Shown: positions 1-9,660 of the stretch, piece by piece
Position numbering within the stretch: position 1 is the first letter of the stretch
How the letters are laid out: each line of letters starts with the position of its first letter
Assembly: GCF_001487165.1 (NCBI RefSeq)
Contig: NZ_LN913006.1
Coordinates: forward strand, 2,696,657 to 2,760,656
Length of the DNA: 64,000 nucleotides
Origin: Blautia massiliensis (ex Durand et al. 2017)
GTDB taxonomy: Bacteria; Bacillota; Clostridia; Lachnospirales; Lachnospiraceae
Direction: 5' to 3'
The notes under the pieces: model-generated
Databases searched by the model: none
Told to the model about the DNA's origin: nothing
Seen by the model: the letters and a program-made list of their open reading frames with translations, nothing else
Program-made: the position numbers and the translations under genes

Positions 1-1098
1 AGTTTTTTCTTCCTTTACGAACGTTAACGGTACTTCTTCTCCATCTTTATACAATACAAACTCAGCACCTTCCAATGCCTTATTCACATCACCATCGCCA
101 TATTTCATCAGAACTAATTCTCCAGTAAATAACTTAACCGGAACATTATTTCCGCCGTAATCTACACCTGCTGCATGGCTACCTGCTTTATTTTCTACTG
201 TTGTTTCATTTACTTTTACGGTATAAGTAACTGTAATTTTCTTTCCAGCATTCGGATTAGCTGTATCTGCAACTAATTCACCTAAATCAACAATAAATCC
301 ATTGCCTTTATCATTTACTACGATTTCACCAACCTGGCCATCTTTGCCTTCCATTGTTACACTATTAACAGCATTTGGTCCTGTTAAATAGTAATCAGCA
401 CCAGTAATTTTATCAGTGATTGTAAATGTTCTGTTCTCTGCATTTGCTGCATCAATAAAAGGTACGTATGCTTCGATTTTATAAGTTACAATATCTCCAA
501 TTGCTACTACATGATCGGCATCTTCTGTTGTTTTATCTACAGATGTTGAAGATTTTTTAGCAATTACTTCTGTACCTGATAACGCTGGATATGGCTCGCC
601 AAATCCTACATAAGCAGTTGCTGTTTTATAAGTATAACCTTCCTCTTCTGCTTTAATTGCATAAATACCAGCTTCACTTACTTCAATTTTTGTCTTATCT
701 GTTAATGCTTTGAATCCAGTAAGTGCTGCAACTTTACTTAATGCTAAGTCAATATTTGCTGCTGTTACCTGTTTTGCTGTTACACCAGTCGGTAAAACAA
801 CTTTAGGATCTTGAAACTTAATTAATCCTCAGATAACTTCCTGCTGTGCATCAGCGGAATCTTGCATTCCTAATGCTTCTATGAAGCATGCTCCTGCTCC
901 ATTCGTAAATGCCCAACCAGAAGTTGTGCTCTCATCCTTTTGAATGATCTGCATATACTCAACTTTTTCTGCATTGTCAAAATTTTTAAGTTTAATTTCA
1001 ACATTTGCATTTCCATCTGCAAATACCGCTGTGCACATAGACAGTACCATAATCGCTGCCACTAATAATGCACCAATCTTTTTAAATAAATTTTTCAT
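1..1098 (-). pseudogene. Backbone-type fimbrial pilin, interrupted by in-frame TGA, partial at window edge
   Basis: Codon 1 is the ATG at 1098-1096, preceded by AAAGGAG about 8 bases upstream. A Sec signal peptide follows (basic MKNLFKK, hydrophobic core, cleavage near VFADG). Codon 90 (831-829) is TGA. The same frame then stays open for 276 codons to the window edge and still reads as a pilin. After the stop come GLIKFQDPKV and a D2-type isopeptide-forming fimbrial domain (GDIVTYKIEAYVPF, then FTITDKITGADYYL). The start of an SpaA/Cna-B-like domain (ALEGAEFVLYKDGEEV) follows. In the family this would be a covalently polymerised, sortase-linked shaft subunit. It sits 72 bases downstream of the large tip-type adhesin, so the two probably form one operon, with a sortase expected beyond the left edge. 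The TGA could be a true nonsense mutation, a sequencing error or a switchable state; the open frame after it argues that any loss is recent. Confidence 0.8.
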
Positions 1099-1169
1099 AA
1101 GGTTTGCTCCTTTCTTTCTCTGCAATTTTTCTTTTTCTTGCCCTTCATCGGCCATTTACAATTAATGTG

Positions 1170-4100
1170 TTACGATCTCTTTGCTTCTTCCTCCCTCCGT
1201 TTATTATTTATAAACAACAGGAGTGCAGTTGCAAGAATCGCTACACCACTGATTGTAAATCCATAGGTTCCCGGTCCACCGGATTCTGGTAAGGAATATA
1301 CCTTAGTGTTTGTAATCTGATATATAGTCTTATTATTATCTGGCTTTGATGCTACATCCTTACCATCATATTTTACTGTTATTGTTCTGTCATTTGCTAC
1401 CGTAATATTCCATGGTTCAGCAGATTTCACATAACCTGTTGGCGCTTTCGTTTCACGCAGTACATACTGACCAATTGGAAGATTCTTTATAGAAATCTTT
1501 CCTCTCTGTTCTGATGTATAAGAATTAACTTGAATTTCATTTCCACTTGTATCTACCTTATATAACGCAAATTCAGCACCGGACAATTTGGTATCAGTTG
1601 TCTGACTATCAACCTTTTCAAGTTCAATATCCACAACTATTTTCTTGTTGGTAAATTTAGCAATTCCAATCTGTCCATTAGTTACGTCATTATTTCCGTC
1701 TCTGAGAACTACTTTATTATCAGTATCTGTTCCCATGGTAAACGTAATATCTGTAGCCTTCTGCTGTTGATCTCTTGCAATTACACTGTGGCAGTTTGTT
1801 CCATCAACTGTTGCAATCTCCTGCAATTCATAATGAACATCTGCGCCAAGAGATTCTACAACCTTATAATCACCTCTGGACAACTCACTTAATTTTGTAT
1901 TATCAGATTCAAGTTTTGCATCGATTCCCTCTGCAAGCGTAAATACCGCTGTTGCTGTTGGTTCGTCTTTTTTAATCGTTGCAGTTGCAGTTGCAACTGT
2001 TCGATTCTTTTCATCTGTAATTGTGAAATTAAATGTTTCGTCCTGCTCAGCCACTACGTCCAGTTTTTTAATAATCTGAATACTACCGGCTACTACATTT
2101 ACTACATAATTACCAGTTGCTTCCAGATTTGAATTAACCTGTGTTCCACCCTTTTCTGCATCTGGCTGCTGAACTCCTGTTCCAGACAATATAGTGCTTC
2201 TATCAGATTTGGAGTACGGATAATAAGTGACAGTCAGTTTATACTTTTCCACTTCATTTCCAACTGCTGTAGCAACATGGTTATCAGCATTATCGCCTTT
2301 AGCCAATGTATAAGTATAAGTGAAATATCCTACAGCTTCATTAGAACCTGGATAGGTATACTTATATGGCAGATTATCAGGATTATCACCAATGATTAAT
2401 ACCTTATCTGTTGACAAATTGCTAATCTGATCTTTCGTCAGCTCTGGCAATTTCACTTTTCCATTATCCTGTGGGTTCACAGCTGTTAATGTTTTTGTGC
2501 TACCGTTAAGTTCTACAACCGCTATCGTTTCAGCAAGCACATTTCCGTAGTTCCGCGTATTAATGGGGTCACCTTTGAAAACAGTTGTTGTATCGTTTCC
2601 AATGCTCAGACTAAGAAGCTTAACATTAACAGATGGTTGCTCAAACTTTTTAATACCACCGCCATCCAGATAAATGCCCGAATCTGCACCATTAGTAGGA
2701 ATCATGTTTCCACCAATGAAGTCGTCTTTCGCCTGAATCCGGAAACTTGCATTCCAACCTTTGTCATTCTCGTTCTCTGTGGCTGCATTTCCAATTCTGG
2801 CCGCCTGTTCTTTCCAGGTAATTTTAGTTGTACCGTCACCCCGTTCAACAATCGTAACTTTTCCCACTACCGAACCTGTAGTACTATCTGTCCAGATAAT
2901 TTCCTTCGATCCGTCGTTATTGGTTTTAATTTTTCCTGTTCCCAGCCTACTGTTAGTTGCCAAATCATTTAACCCATCATCCGTAAGCTTAAATCTTGCA
3001 TCAATCACATCTACGATTTCTTTAGGCTGCACTGTAAACAAATCACCAATACTACCAGCAATAACATTAAATGTGTTTACTAAGTCGTTTAGACCACTAG
3101 TATCATACGCATACTTCTTAGTACCATCGCTAGATTTAGTTGCTATATATTGGCTCAGAAATTCGCTTCCGGTTATTGATTTATGACGGTAGTATTCGTA
3201 TTTGTATCCGTGTCCGCTGTTACTTGATGTAGAAGAATGTCCTAATTTCCAGTTAAAACTACCCGCATCATTAAGCCCAACACCAACCGTATACAAAGTT
3301 GCCTGTTCTTTTATAGAATTCGCATTATTAACTGCATTATTGGCAACCATACAATTCCAGTTATCATTATTATTATGTCCTGGCAAACCATCTGTCATAA
3401 ACACTACATACTTATTTTTTTCGTGCTTTGCACTTGATAACTGATTTCTAGCAGTCGCCAATGCAACTCCCATTGGTGTTCCACCGGAAGCATCCTTGTT
3501 ATCAATTGTACGCTTTAAACTTGACACATCTTCATTGTTGTTTAATTGCTTAAATTTCGAATTCGTTATTGAAGTATTACCTCCCTCACTTCCACTATAC
3601 CAGATTATTGCTATTTCACTCTCCGGTGATTTAGACTTTAAGGTATCTATAAAAGTGTTCGCTGCATTTTGTAATGCTACAAGCTTGCTAGTATTAGTAT
3701 TAGCTATGCTATCATTCATAGAATCACTAGCATCCAATACCATTACTACACTCGCACCTTGTGCCTCCACATCTCCTTCGCGTCCAGTTGTTTCTGCATT
3801 CAGATTAATCTTATAAATTCTATTCTCATAATCAACAACTTTGGCTGTTTTGCTACTGGTAAGATTATTTTCGGCTTCTTCCTTCTCAGTGTAGTTAATG
3901 ATCTGTTTGTTCTCAATTTCATTCGTACCATCTGCTTTATAAAGCTTAGCAGTTGCCTTATTATTTTCAACTGATACTTTTACTTTATAACTCTCTGTAG
4001 ATTTAACATAGCCAGACGGTGCCTCTGTTTCTGTCAATGTATAAGTTCCGACTGAAAGATTTTCAAACTTCAAAAGACCATTTTCATCAGATGTTACATT

Positions 4101-7100
4101 ATACGTTTTCGCTGAATCACCATCCAATGTAAGAGTAAATTTTGCTCCAGGTAATGACTGATTGCTTGTATTTACCTTTGTAATTTCGAGACTGGCTACA
4201 TTGTTGCGTGTATTAGTAACCGTTACCTTCGCATCACTACCTAACTCAATTTTTCCTGATGCTTTATCAGTTGTATTAACATCCTCTGCCGCCTCAATAC
4301 TGTACTCAGGATTTCCATAATCCGTTGGATTAAGATTGATCTCGTTAACCTCAAAGCTTGTTCCAGCTAAAATTTGTTCAAGAACTACTGTGTATCCTGC
4401 AGGAACTGAAGAAACAACACCATTAACTGCACTTCCACACACAGTCTTATTTTTTGCCTTCTTTAATGGTCCATTTTCACTTGTATAATAATTTCCTTCA
4501 GAATCTTGCAGATAATAATTTCCTGTATACTTCTGACCATTCAACTTTATCTCAAAATCAAATTTATCATTTACAGGAATATCCCCTTTAATCTTTTTGG
4601 TAATACACAGCTTACGACTATTTTTCTCACTACACTTGTTAGTAAAAATTACCCATGGTCTACTGCCAACTGTAGCTTCGTTAGAAATAACATTTCCATC
4701 CTGACTTGTTGTCACTTCATCATTGATGAAAACCTTATCATATTCGTTCTTTGATACACCAAGTTCTTTAATCCTATATTTCGTATTTGCCTTAAGTCCA
4801 GAAAAAGTTGCGTACTGACCAGGTTTCAATGTAAATACCTTATCCTCACTGAATTCAACTTTTCTACCATCGTCTAAAATACCATTAGGAGTTGATGGAA
4901 CATAATTTTCTTTTTCATCCTTAACAAGTAACTGAAATTTAAACTTTACATCTGCATACTTCTCTTTATCTGTATTACTCAACTGTTTCTGAACCTTAAC
5001 AGACCCATCCGGAACTGTTGGAAGATTGAACTTAAGCTTACAGTTGGAATCACCCTTACCTCTTTCGAGATAATAGAAATTAATTGTATGCACTGTGTAA
5101 TCTTTGAAAATATCCTTTCTGCTAACAAAATCTCCTTCTTTTTCTGCTCCTGCCTCTTTAAATAAATTTTTTAAAGTATAATTGTTACTACCAACTTTAA
5201 CTGTACCCTCAGCAAAATCAATAGAACCAGACACTGAATTATGAATACCACCAATATCCAACACCAAAACGCCATCGATGTAAACCCATACATCATCATC
5301 TCCAGAAAACTCAAATACCATATTATTACCATTAATTTTTCCGTCTTTTGGCTGAATGAATTTAGCTGACATTGTCATACCAAAATGGAAATCTGGAGAT
5401 TTTTCTGAAATTTGAGGAATACCCCAGTATTTATGATCACCTAATGTATTGAATGGAAAGAAACTTCCATGTTTCGAACCTTGTTGTAGGTCTATTGGAT
5501 CTTTACTACTTCCTGGTACCTTATATACAGTAAACTCTTTTGTATTTTTATTAAACTGTGCAAAATTTTTAGTACTATCATATTCATAGTAACCATCTGC
5601 ATCTTGTTTAAATAAGTAATTTGCATCAGAATAAAACTCCTTGCCCGTACCTTCCTTCGTTGAGAATAAATACGAACTACTCTCTTTTTTACCCTTATCT
5701 ACTATCGGATATGAATCTTCTCCCAATCTCTTTTGCATAATGCCAAGAGAGAGATCAGATGGCCCTCTATACTTATTATAATCCTCGTTTCCTCCATCAC
5801 TTCCATTACTAAACTTCAAAGAATGACCTTCATTTATTCCAGCAGTATCGTAATTAAACATATTGATAGTAATACCTCTTTTAGCACTATCAACAGTTTC
5901 CTCCACACCATAACTACTAGTTGTCTGTACAGAAGTGAAATCATCTGCCAACCATACAACTGAGAAAGTAGAAAAACTCTCTGTTTCAAAGTTTGCACTT
6001 TCAATCTCTCCATTGTCGGTTGTACTTACTTCAGCCTGTCCATCGTTGCTCATATTAACAACTTCTGTGACATTACCATTTGCATCCTCCACAAAATGTA
6101 CCAGAGATACATTCATGTTTTCCTGTGCTGTATCTGTTTCAGCTACATCTTCTGGGATTTCTGCTTCTTTGTAGGCTATAGATACCCTGACACTTCCGTT
6201 CTGCGCTTCGATCTTAGTTCCATCGTCATTCAGAAAACTAATATCGTATGCAAGAAAACCTGCTACTGTATAACTCTCATTTTCTGCACCCTCGTGAAGC
6301 TGTTTCTCGATATCTGCATACTGGTCAGAACCTTTCTCGATCGGAGTCACAACAAACTGTGCACCTTCCGGAATAACGCCCTTCGCTGCTGTTGCAGTTA
6401 CAACTACATTACCAACTTCCTGGGAATAAGAAACTTCTTCGCTTTCCAGAACATCCTCAGGCTCTTCTGCCTCATCACTGCTGTCAACAACCTGTGCCAT
6501 ATCACTTCTTATGTAAGCCTCGGTTCCTTCCCAGGAAACCTTGTACCAGGTTGCTCCGTCCTCTGCTGTTACGGTATCCAGAAGTGTGAGCTGTGTTCCT
6601 GCGTTTACAGTTGCCAGAACCTCTGCCTCGATAGATGGGCTGACACGAAGATTCGTATCGTCTCCCTGAACCTCGATCAGGCTTGTCTCACCATTCTCAT
6701 CTGCTGCCGGAACCTCATCCGGGCTCGCAATATCCTCTGCCGGTTCTTCCACCACATCCGGATTCTCTGCCGGCGCTTCGGTAGGTTCAGCATCCGGATT
6801 CTCCGCCGGAGCCTCAGAAGGCTCTGCATCAGGAGTTACCTCCGGATTCTCTGCTGCCGGTGTCTGAGCTGCATCCTGCTCAGGCTCGTCCGAAATATCC
6901 GTTCCGTCCGTAAGCTCCTCTGATGCGATAGACACCTCGTCCCCATTACCGGAAACAGCTTCCGCCTCGACATCTGCTGTCTCAGGAGAATCCCACATAA
7001 CGGCAAAAACAGCTGCGTTGCCAGTCTCAACCTGAAGTGTCTGGATCTGTTTGCCCTCGTTGACATTCAGAACCTTCAGATCCTCGTTGGCCTGTAAGGT

Positions 7101-7697
7101 GTTAACATCAGTATCACCGGTACTGCTGTTATAATGAAGCTTCTCAACGGTTACACTCGTGCTGGCTGCATCGGTAAGCTCCGGTGCTGCCGGTGTCTTG
7201 TACTCAAAAGTTACTCTGACTCTGCCGTTCGGCTCGACTCTGTTTCCGTCGCCATCAGCAAAATACACATCATACGCAAAAAAACCTCTCAGGCTGCTGC
7301 CCTTGTCTGTGGCTGCTGCTGAAAGCTTCTGAGAAACTGTATCATAAGATACGGATGAATTCTCGTTTACGCCGTCAGCCTTCAATGCTGTATTCTGCGG
7401 AAGAGCTCCGTCCTCCAGTGCCTCTGCTGTTACTTTAACAGAATCATTTTCATATGTAAGCGTCGATTGCTGCGCCTGTTCCGTTTCCTCCTGGTCAGCG
7501 CTGCTTACATCCGGTGTCGATTCTTCGGCCGCTGGTTCAGATGTAATTTCGCCATCTGTAAATATATCCTCCGTTCCATCTCCGAACGCCTCACTCGCGG
7601 AGATCGTATATGCACTCGGCATACAGGATACCATCAACGCCAAAGCCACCATAAATGCCAGGAGTTTTCTGATCTTATTATTCCTTAATTTTTTCAT
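1170..7697 (-). CDS. Giant LPXTG-anchored pilus-tip-type adhesin (SH3b, fibro-slime, VWA and SpaA/Cna-B domains)
   Basis: About 2,175 residues from the ATG at 7697, chosen because it directly precedes a signal peptide (MKKLRNNKIRKLLAF plus hydrophobic core); another in-frame ATG lies at 7724. Order of parts, approximate residues: signal peptide 1-35; two similar N-terminal modules flanking a Pro/Glu/Ala-rich linker (270-325, EAPAENPD repeats) and an SH3b-like segment (350-400); a fibro-slime-type domain (about 770-880, with GDDDVWVYIDGVLVLDIGG); Cna-B/SpaA-like domains (about 1165-1240 contains ETEAPSGY); a von Willebrand A domain with a MIDAS motif DASDS near 1320 and MTDG downstream; another SpaA domain near 2020-2100 (ETKAPTGY); and a sorting signal LPESG near 2135 followed by a membrane span and a basic tail. 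The layout fits a sortase-anchored tip adhesin that would bind host or matrix ligands. The ligand cannot be told from sequence. Confidence 0.9.
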   Translation of the reverse strand: MKKLRNNKIRKLLAFMVALALMVSCMPSAYTISASEAFGDGTEDIFTDGEITSEPAAEESTPDVSSADQEETEQAQQSTLTYENDSVKVTAEALEDGALPQNTALKADGVNENSSVSYDTVSQKLSAAATDKGSSLRGFFAYDVYFADGDGNRVEPNGRVRVTFEYKTPAAPELTDAASTSVTVEKLHYNSSTGDTDVNTLQANEDLKVLNVNEGKQIQTLQVETGNAAVFAVMWDSPETADVEAEAVSGNGDEVSIASEELTDGTDISDEPEQDAAQTPAAENPEVTPDAEPSEAPAENPDAEPTEAPAENPDVVEEPAEDIASPDEVPAADENGETSLIEVQGDDTNLRVSPSIEAEVLATVNAGTQLTLLDTVTAEDGATWYKVSWEGTEAYIRSDMAQVVDSSDEAEEPEDVLESEEVSYSQEVGNVVVTATAAKGVIPEGAQFVVTPIEKGSDQYADIEKQLHEGAENESYTVAGFLAYDISFLNDDGTKIEAQNGSVRVSIAYKEAEIPEDVAETDTAQENMNVSLVHFVEDANGNVTEVVNMSNDGQAEVSTTDNGEIESANFETESFSTFSVVWLADDFTSVQTTSSYGVEETVDSAKRGITINMFNYDTAGINEGHSLKFSNGSDGGNEDYNKYRGPSDLSLGIMQKRLGEDSYPIVDKGKKESSSYLFSTKEGTGKEFYSDANYLFKQDADGYYEYDSTKNFAQFNKNTKEFTVYKVPGSSKDPIDLQQGSKHGSFFPFNTLGDHKYWGIPQISEKSPDFHFGMTMSAKFIQPKDGKINGNNMVFEFSGDDDVWVYIDGVLVLDIGGIHNSVSGSIDFAEGTVKVGSNNYTLKNLFKEAGAEKEGDFVSRKDIFKDYTVHTINFYYLERGKGDSNCKLKFNLPTVPDGSVKVQKQLSNTDKEKYADVKFKFQLLVKDEKENYVPSTPNGILDDGRKVEFSEDKVFTLKPGQYATFSGLKANTKYRIKELGVSKNEYDKVFINDEVTTSQDGNVISNEATVGSRPWVIFTNKCSEKNSRKLCITKKIKGDIPVNDKFDFEIKLNGQKYTGNYYLQDSEGNYYTSENGPLKKAKNKTVCGSAVNGVVSSVPAGYTVVLEQILAGTSFEVNEINLNPTDYGNPEYSIEAAEDVNTTDKASGKIELGSDAKVTVTNTRNNVASLEITKVNTSNQSLPGAKFTLTLDGDSAKTYNVTSDENGLLKFENLSVGTYTLTETEAPSGYVKSTESYKVKVSVENNKATAKLYKADGTNEIENKQIINYTEKEEAENNLTSSKTAKVVDYENRIYKINLNAETTGREGDVEAQGASVVMVLDASDSMNDSIANTNTSKLVALQNAANTFIDTLKSKSPESEIAIIWYSGSEGGNTSITNSKFKQLNNNEDVSSLKRTIDNKDASGGTPMGVALATARNQLSSAKHEKNKYVVFMTDGLPGHNNNDNWNCMVANNAVNNANSIKEQATLYTVGVGLNDAGSFNWKLGHSSTSSNSGHGYKYEYYRHKSITGSEFLSQYIATKSSDGTKKYAYDTSGLNDLVNTFNVIAGSIGDLFTVQPKEIVDVIDARFKLTDDGLNDLATNSRLGTGKIKTNNDGSKEIIWTDSTTGSVVGKVTIVERGDGTTKITWKEQAARIGNAATENENDKGWNASFRIQAKDDFIGGNMIPTNGADSGIYLDGGGIKKFEQPSVNVKLLSLSIGNDTTTVFKGDPINTRNYGNVLAETIAVVELNGSTKTLTAVNPQDNGKVKLPELTKDQISNLSTDKVLIIGDNPDNLPYKYTYPGSNEAVGYFTYTYTLAKGDNADNHVATAVGNEVEKYKLTVTYYPYSKSDRSTILSGTGVQQPDAEKGGTQVNSNLEATGNYVVNVVAGSIQIIKKLDVVAEQDETFNFTITDEKNRTVATATATIKKDEPTATAVFTLAEGIDAKLESDNTKLSELSRGDYKVVESLGADVHYELQEIATVDGTNCHSVIARDQQQKATDITFTMGTDTDNKVVLRDGNNDVTNGQIGIAKFTNKKIVVDIELEKVDSQTTDTKLSGAEFALYKVDTSGNEIQVNSYTSEQRGKISIKNLPIGQYVLRETKAPTGYVKSAEPWNITVANDRTITVKYDGKDVASKPDNNKTIYQITNTKVYSLPESGGPGTYGFTISGVAILATALLLFINNKRREEEAKRS

Positions 7698-7829
7698 ACC
7701 TTTCCCGCTTTCCTGTGTGTGCATTAACGTGTACTGTATTTCTTATTACTTTACTTCTGTTTATATTCCTTTCTCTTAAAAAAGCTTCATGTTTTTAGCC
7801 GGTGAGTAAACAGGTTACACCTTTTCAAT

Positions 7830-7858
7830 ATTTTACCCTTATGTGATTGTAGTGTCAA
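7830..7858 (-). promoter_or_regulatory. Sigma-A-type promoter of the pilus operon
   Basis: Read on the minus strand, TTGACA (7858-7853) is followed by a 17-base spacer and TAAAAT (7835-7830). This is a near-consensus promoter about 130 bases upstream of the adhesin start. The -35 hexamer lies inside one arm of an inverted repeat, which suggests regulation by a DNA-binding protein. Confidence 0.7.
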
Positions 7859-7890
7859 TATACCAGGCATTTTTGGTAAGGATATTGACA
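7853..7890. promoter_or_regulatory. Inverted repeat (candidate operator) over the pilus promoter -35
   Basis: TGTCAATAT (7853-7861) is mirrored by ATATTGACA (7882-7890). An inner pair TACCA (7861-7865) / TGGTA (7874-7878) nests inside. One outer arm contains the -35 hexamer of the pilus promoter, so a protein bound here would be expected to block or modulate transcription. The neighbouring LuxR-type regulator is one candidate ligand, but nothing in the sequence proves it. Confidence 0.5.
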
Positions 7891-8035
7891 TTATCAGATG
7901 CTATCGAAAATCAGTCTTCAACTCCTCCTTCTTAACTTACTCGTTCACTGGTTCTTTTCGTCTGATTTCTCCGATAAAATCTGACTATTCGTGATATTTA
8001 TTATACAACACTACCAGTTGTTTTGTAAGGCCCGT

Positions 8036-8068
8036 TTTTTCAAAAAAAAGTGCCTCTGTCACTATTTT
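8036..8068 (-). terminator. Possible weak terminator after the LuxR-type gene
   Basis: On the minus strand the stretch AGTGACAGAGGCACT runs into eight T residues directly after the stop codon. The stem is only about four base pairs, so termination would be weak and read-through toward the pilus operon is possible. Confidence 0.35.
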
Positions 8069-9063
8069 AACATAAATTTTTTCAGCTCATCCCGCTTCTT
8101 GACATTCAGCTTGCAAAAGATATCCGTAAGGTAATGCTTGACAGTATTAATGGAAATCCCCAGATGCTCTCCGATCTCCTTATTGGTCCATCCCCCACTT
8201 GCCAGCATGGCAATAGAAAACTCCATCGTCGACAGCTCCCCCGTAACCTTTCTCCGGTTTTCCGGATTATGAAGCGCCATCCAGCCCCTGCTGAAAGAAA
8301 TCACACCCTCCGTGATCCGCTGATACGCCTCCGGATCCCGGTTCCGGATACAGGCCTCGATCAGCCCCCGCAAAAGCCCATGATGCTCAATAAAAGGCTC
8401 CAGAAACCCATCCATCTTCGCCAGCTCCCAGCTCCGGAGCATCTCCTCCTGTGCCTCCTGCTTATGCTTTCGGTTGATCGCACACACCGCCATCATACAG
8501 TGGATATACGTCATACTGATCGGATACGACCTCTCCGCCATAAACAAAGCAGCCTTCCCCATCCCATAAGCACTCCATATCTCCCCGTTAAGATAAGTAT
8601 GGTGCGCCATCACATACGTGGCAAAAAGCCTCAGCCCCTCAGGAAGCATCCTGCTGTACTCCCCAAAAGCAGGCATCCCATCCGTAGGCAGATGAAGCAA
8701 AACCGCCCCCACATACCCCGCCAGAAGACAGGACGCATAAACATCCTTAGGAACCTTCTTCTTCATAGCAATCTTCACACAGGACTGGATTCCCTCCATC
8801 CCCCGCTTAGCCGCCGCCACATTCCCCAGCGTCAGATTAGAATACCCATACAAAATACACGCCGAAAGCTTCAGCTCAATAACCCTGCTGGACAGATACC
8901 CCCTCGTGATCTCACAACACTCCTCCGCCTGCCCCGTAAAATAAAAAAGCTCAGCCCGCGCAATATTCCTCAAATCCACATCCACAAACCCCTCAACAAC
9001 CTCCCGAGCCCTCCCAGGCTCAAAAGACGAATTCAAAAGCGGCAAAACCACATAATCACACAT
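8062..9063 (-). CDS. LuxR-family transcriptional regulator with helical (MalT/TPR-like) N-terminal part
   Basis: 333 residues from the ATG at 9063, preceded by GGAGGA about 12 bases upstream; a longer frame to 9120 lacks a better site. The last ~60 residues form a LuxR/GerE helix-turn-helix (ELSTMEFSIAMLASG, then TNKEIGEHLGISINTVKHYL). The remainder is helical and Cys/Leu-rich, resembling the TPR-like sensory region of MalT/LAL-type regulators, but no P-loop ATPase domain is present. The gene lies directly upstream of and codirectional with the pilus operon, so it is a plausible regulator of it (inference). Its own upstream region carries a 35-bp tandem array. Confidence 0.82.
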   Translation of the reverse strand: MCDYVVLPLLNSSFEPGRAREVVEGFVDVDLRNIARAELFYFTGQAEECCEITRGYLSSRVIELKLSACILYGYSNLTLGNVAAAKRGMEGIQSCVKIAMKKKVPKDVYASCLLAGYVGAVLLHLPTDGMPAFGEYSRMLPEGLRLFATYVMAHHTYLNGEIWSAYGMGKAALFMAERSYPISMTYIHCMMAVCAINRKHKQEAQEEMLRSWELAKMDGFLEPFIEHHGLLRGLIEACIRNRDPEAYQRITEGVISFSRGWMALHNPENRRKVTGELSTMEFSIAMLASGGWTNKEIGEHLGISINTVKHYLTDIFCKLNVKKRDELKKFMLK

Positions 9064-9130
9064 ACAACCCACTCTCCTCCAAAACCCAAGCAGCCCCCAA
9101 AAGACCACCCTCAAAACCAAACCAACAAAC

Positions 9131-9330
9131 CTCCGAAGCCCTCACACAAGCCACATCAACACACATCCGAAGCCCATCTCTCAAGCCACATCAGCACACA
9201 TCCGAAGCTCATCTCTCAACCCTCATCAGCACACATCCGAAGCTCTTCTCTCAAGCCACATCAGCATACATCCGAAGCTCATCACACAACCCTCATCATC
9301 ACACATCCGAAGCTCTTCTCTCAAGTCCCA
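9131..9330. repeat. 35-bp imperfect tandem repeat array upstream of the LuxR-type gene
   Basis: Six copies of a unit built around ACATCCGAAGCTC...CTCAAGCCACATCAGC. The CCGAAGC core recurs at 9133, 9167, 9202, 9237, 9272 and 9307, a period of 34-35 bases. Units differ by small substitutions (for example AAGCCACATC versus AACCCTCATC alternating). The array starts about 70 bases upstream of the LuxR-type start codon. Confidence 0.85.
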
Positions 9331-9604
9331 CAAAACAGTCACCAAAACTCCGGATATCAATCAACCAGTCAATCAGTCAACCAATCAGGCCAACCATCTT
9401 TTTCCATAATTATAATCCAAAATACTCCAAAAATAAATTTAAATATTACACAAAAACACCTCACCCTATCCAAAACAGCCTCTATCCCCCAATCCCCTCA
9501 CGACAAATCGCAAAAAGCTCACCCCACCCACATCCAACGCAGCGCCGATGCCCCACCCCGCTGGTAGACTGTCTGTCCGTTCGTCCCTCCCTCCATTCAT
9601 CCCA
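9331..9604. other. G-poor intergenic spacer with a truncated copy of the 275-bp element's right end
   Basis: No gene seen. The plus strand is strikingly poor in G. Near 9559-9590 the sequence GCTGGTAGACTGTCTGTCCG matches the right terminus and flank of the element at 11092-11368, suggesting an internally deleted relic. The motif CAGCGCCGATGCCC (about 9540) also recurs near 10973 and, varied, near 11032. Confidence 0.6.
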
Positions 9605-9645
9605 CAAAAAAAGAGCCCCCAGGCCCAAACACCCAGAAACTCTCC
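9605..9645 (-). terminator. Rho-independent terminator downstream of the nuclease gene remnant
   Basis: On the minus strand a stem of about ten pairs, several of them G-U, brackets GTTTGGGCC and ends in GGGGGCTC followed by seven T. The same terminator recurs at 11396-11437 after murA. Confidence 0.65.
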
Positions 9646-9660
9646 CAAAACCAAACAACA

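Larger units (their letters stand above)
7725..8061. other. Intergenic region between LuxR regulator and pilus operon
   Basis: 337 bases without a gene. It holds the pilus promoter and its inverted repeat, plus a long 5' leader of about 125 bases for the adhesin mRNA. I see no convincing small ORF. Confidence 0.7.

Noticed and set aside
829..831. Selenocysteine codon in the pilin
   Set aside because: No SECIS-like hairpin directly after the TGA could be seen, and pilins of this type have no known selenocysteine.
6096..6923. 275-residue plus-strand open frame opposite the adhesin gene
   Set aside because: Cys/Arg-rich shadow of a low-complexity coding region on the other strand; no start signal.
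9131..9330. CRISPR array
   Set aside because: Units are contiguous 35-base tandem repeats with no unique spacers, and no cas genes are present in the window.
8134..9567. 477-residue plus-strand frame opposite the LuxR-type gene
   Set aside because: His/Pro/Lys-rich translation caused by the G-poor strand and the tandem repeats; no family match or ribosome site.
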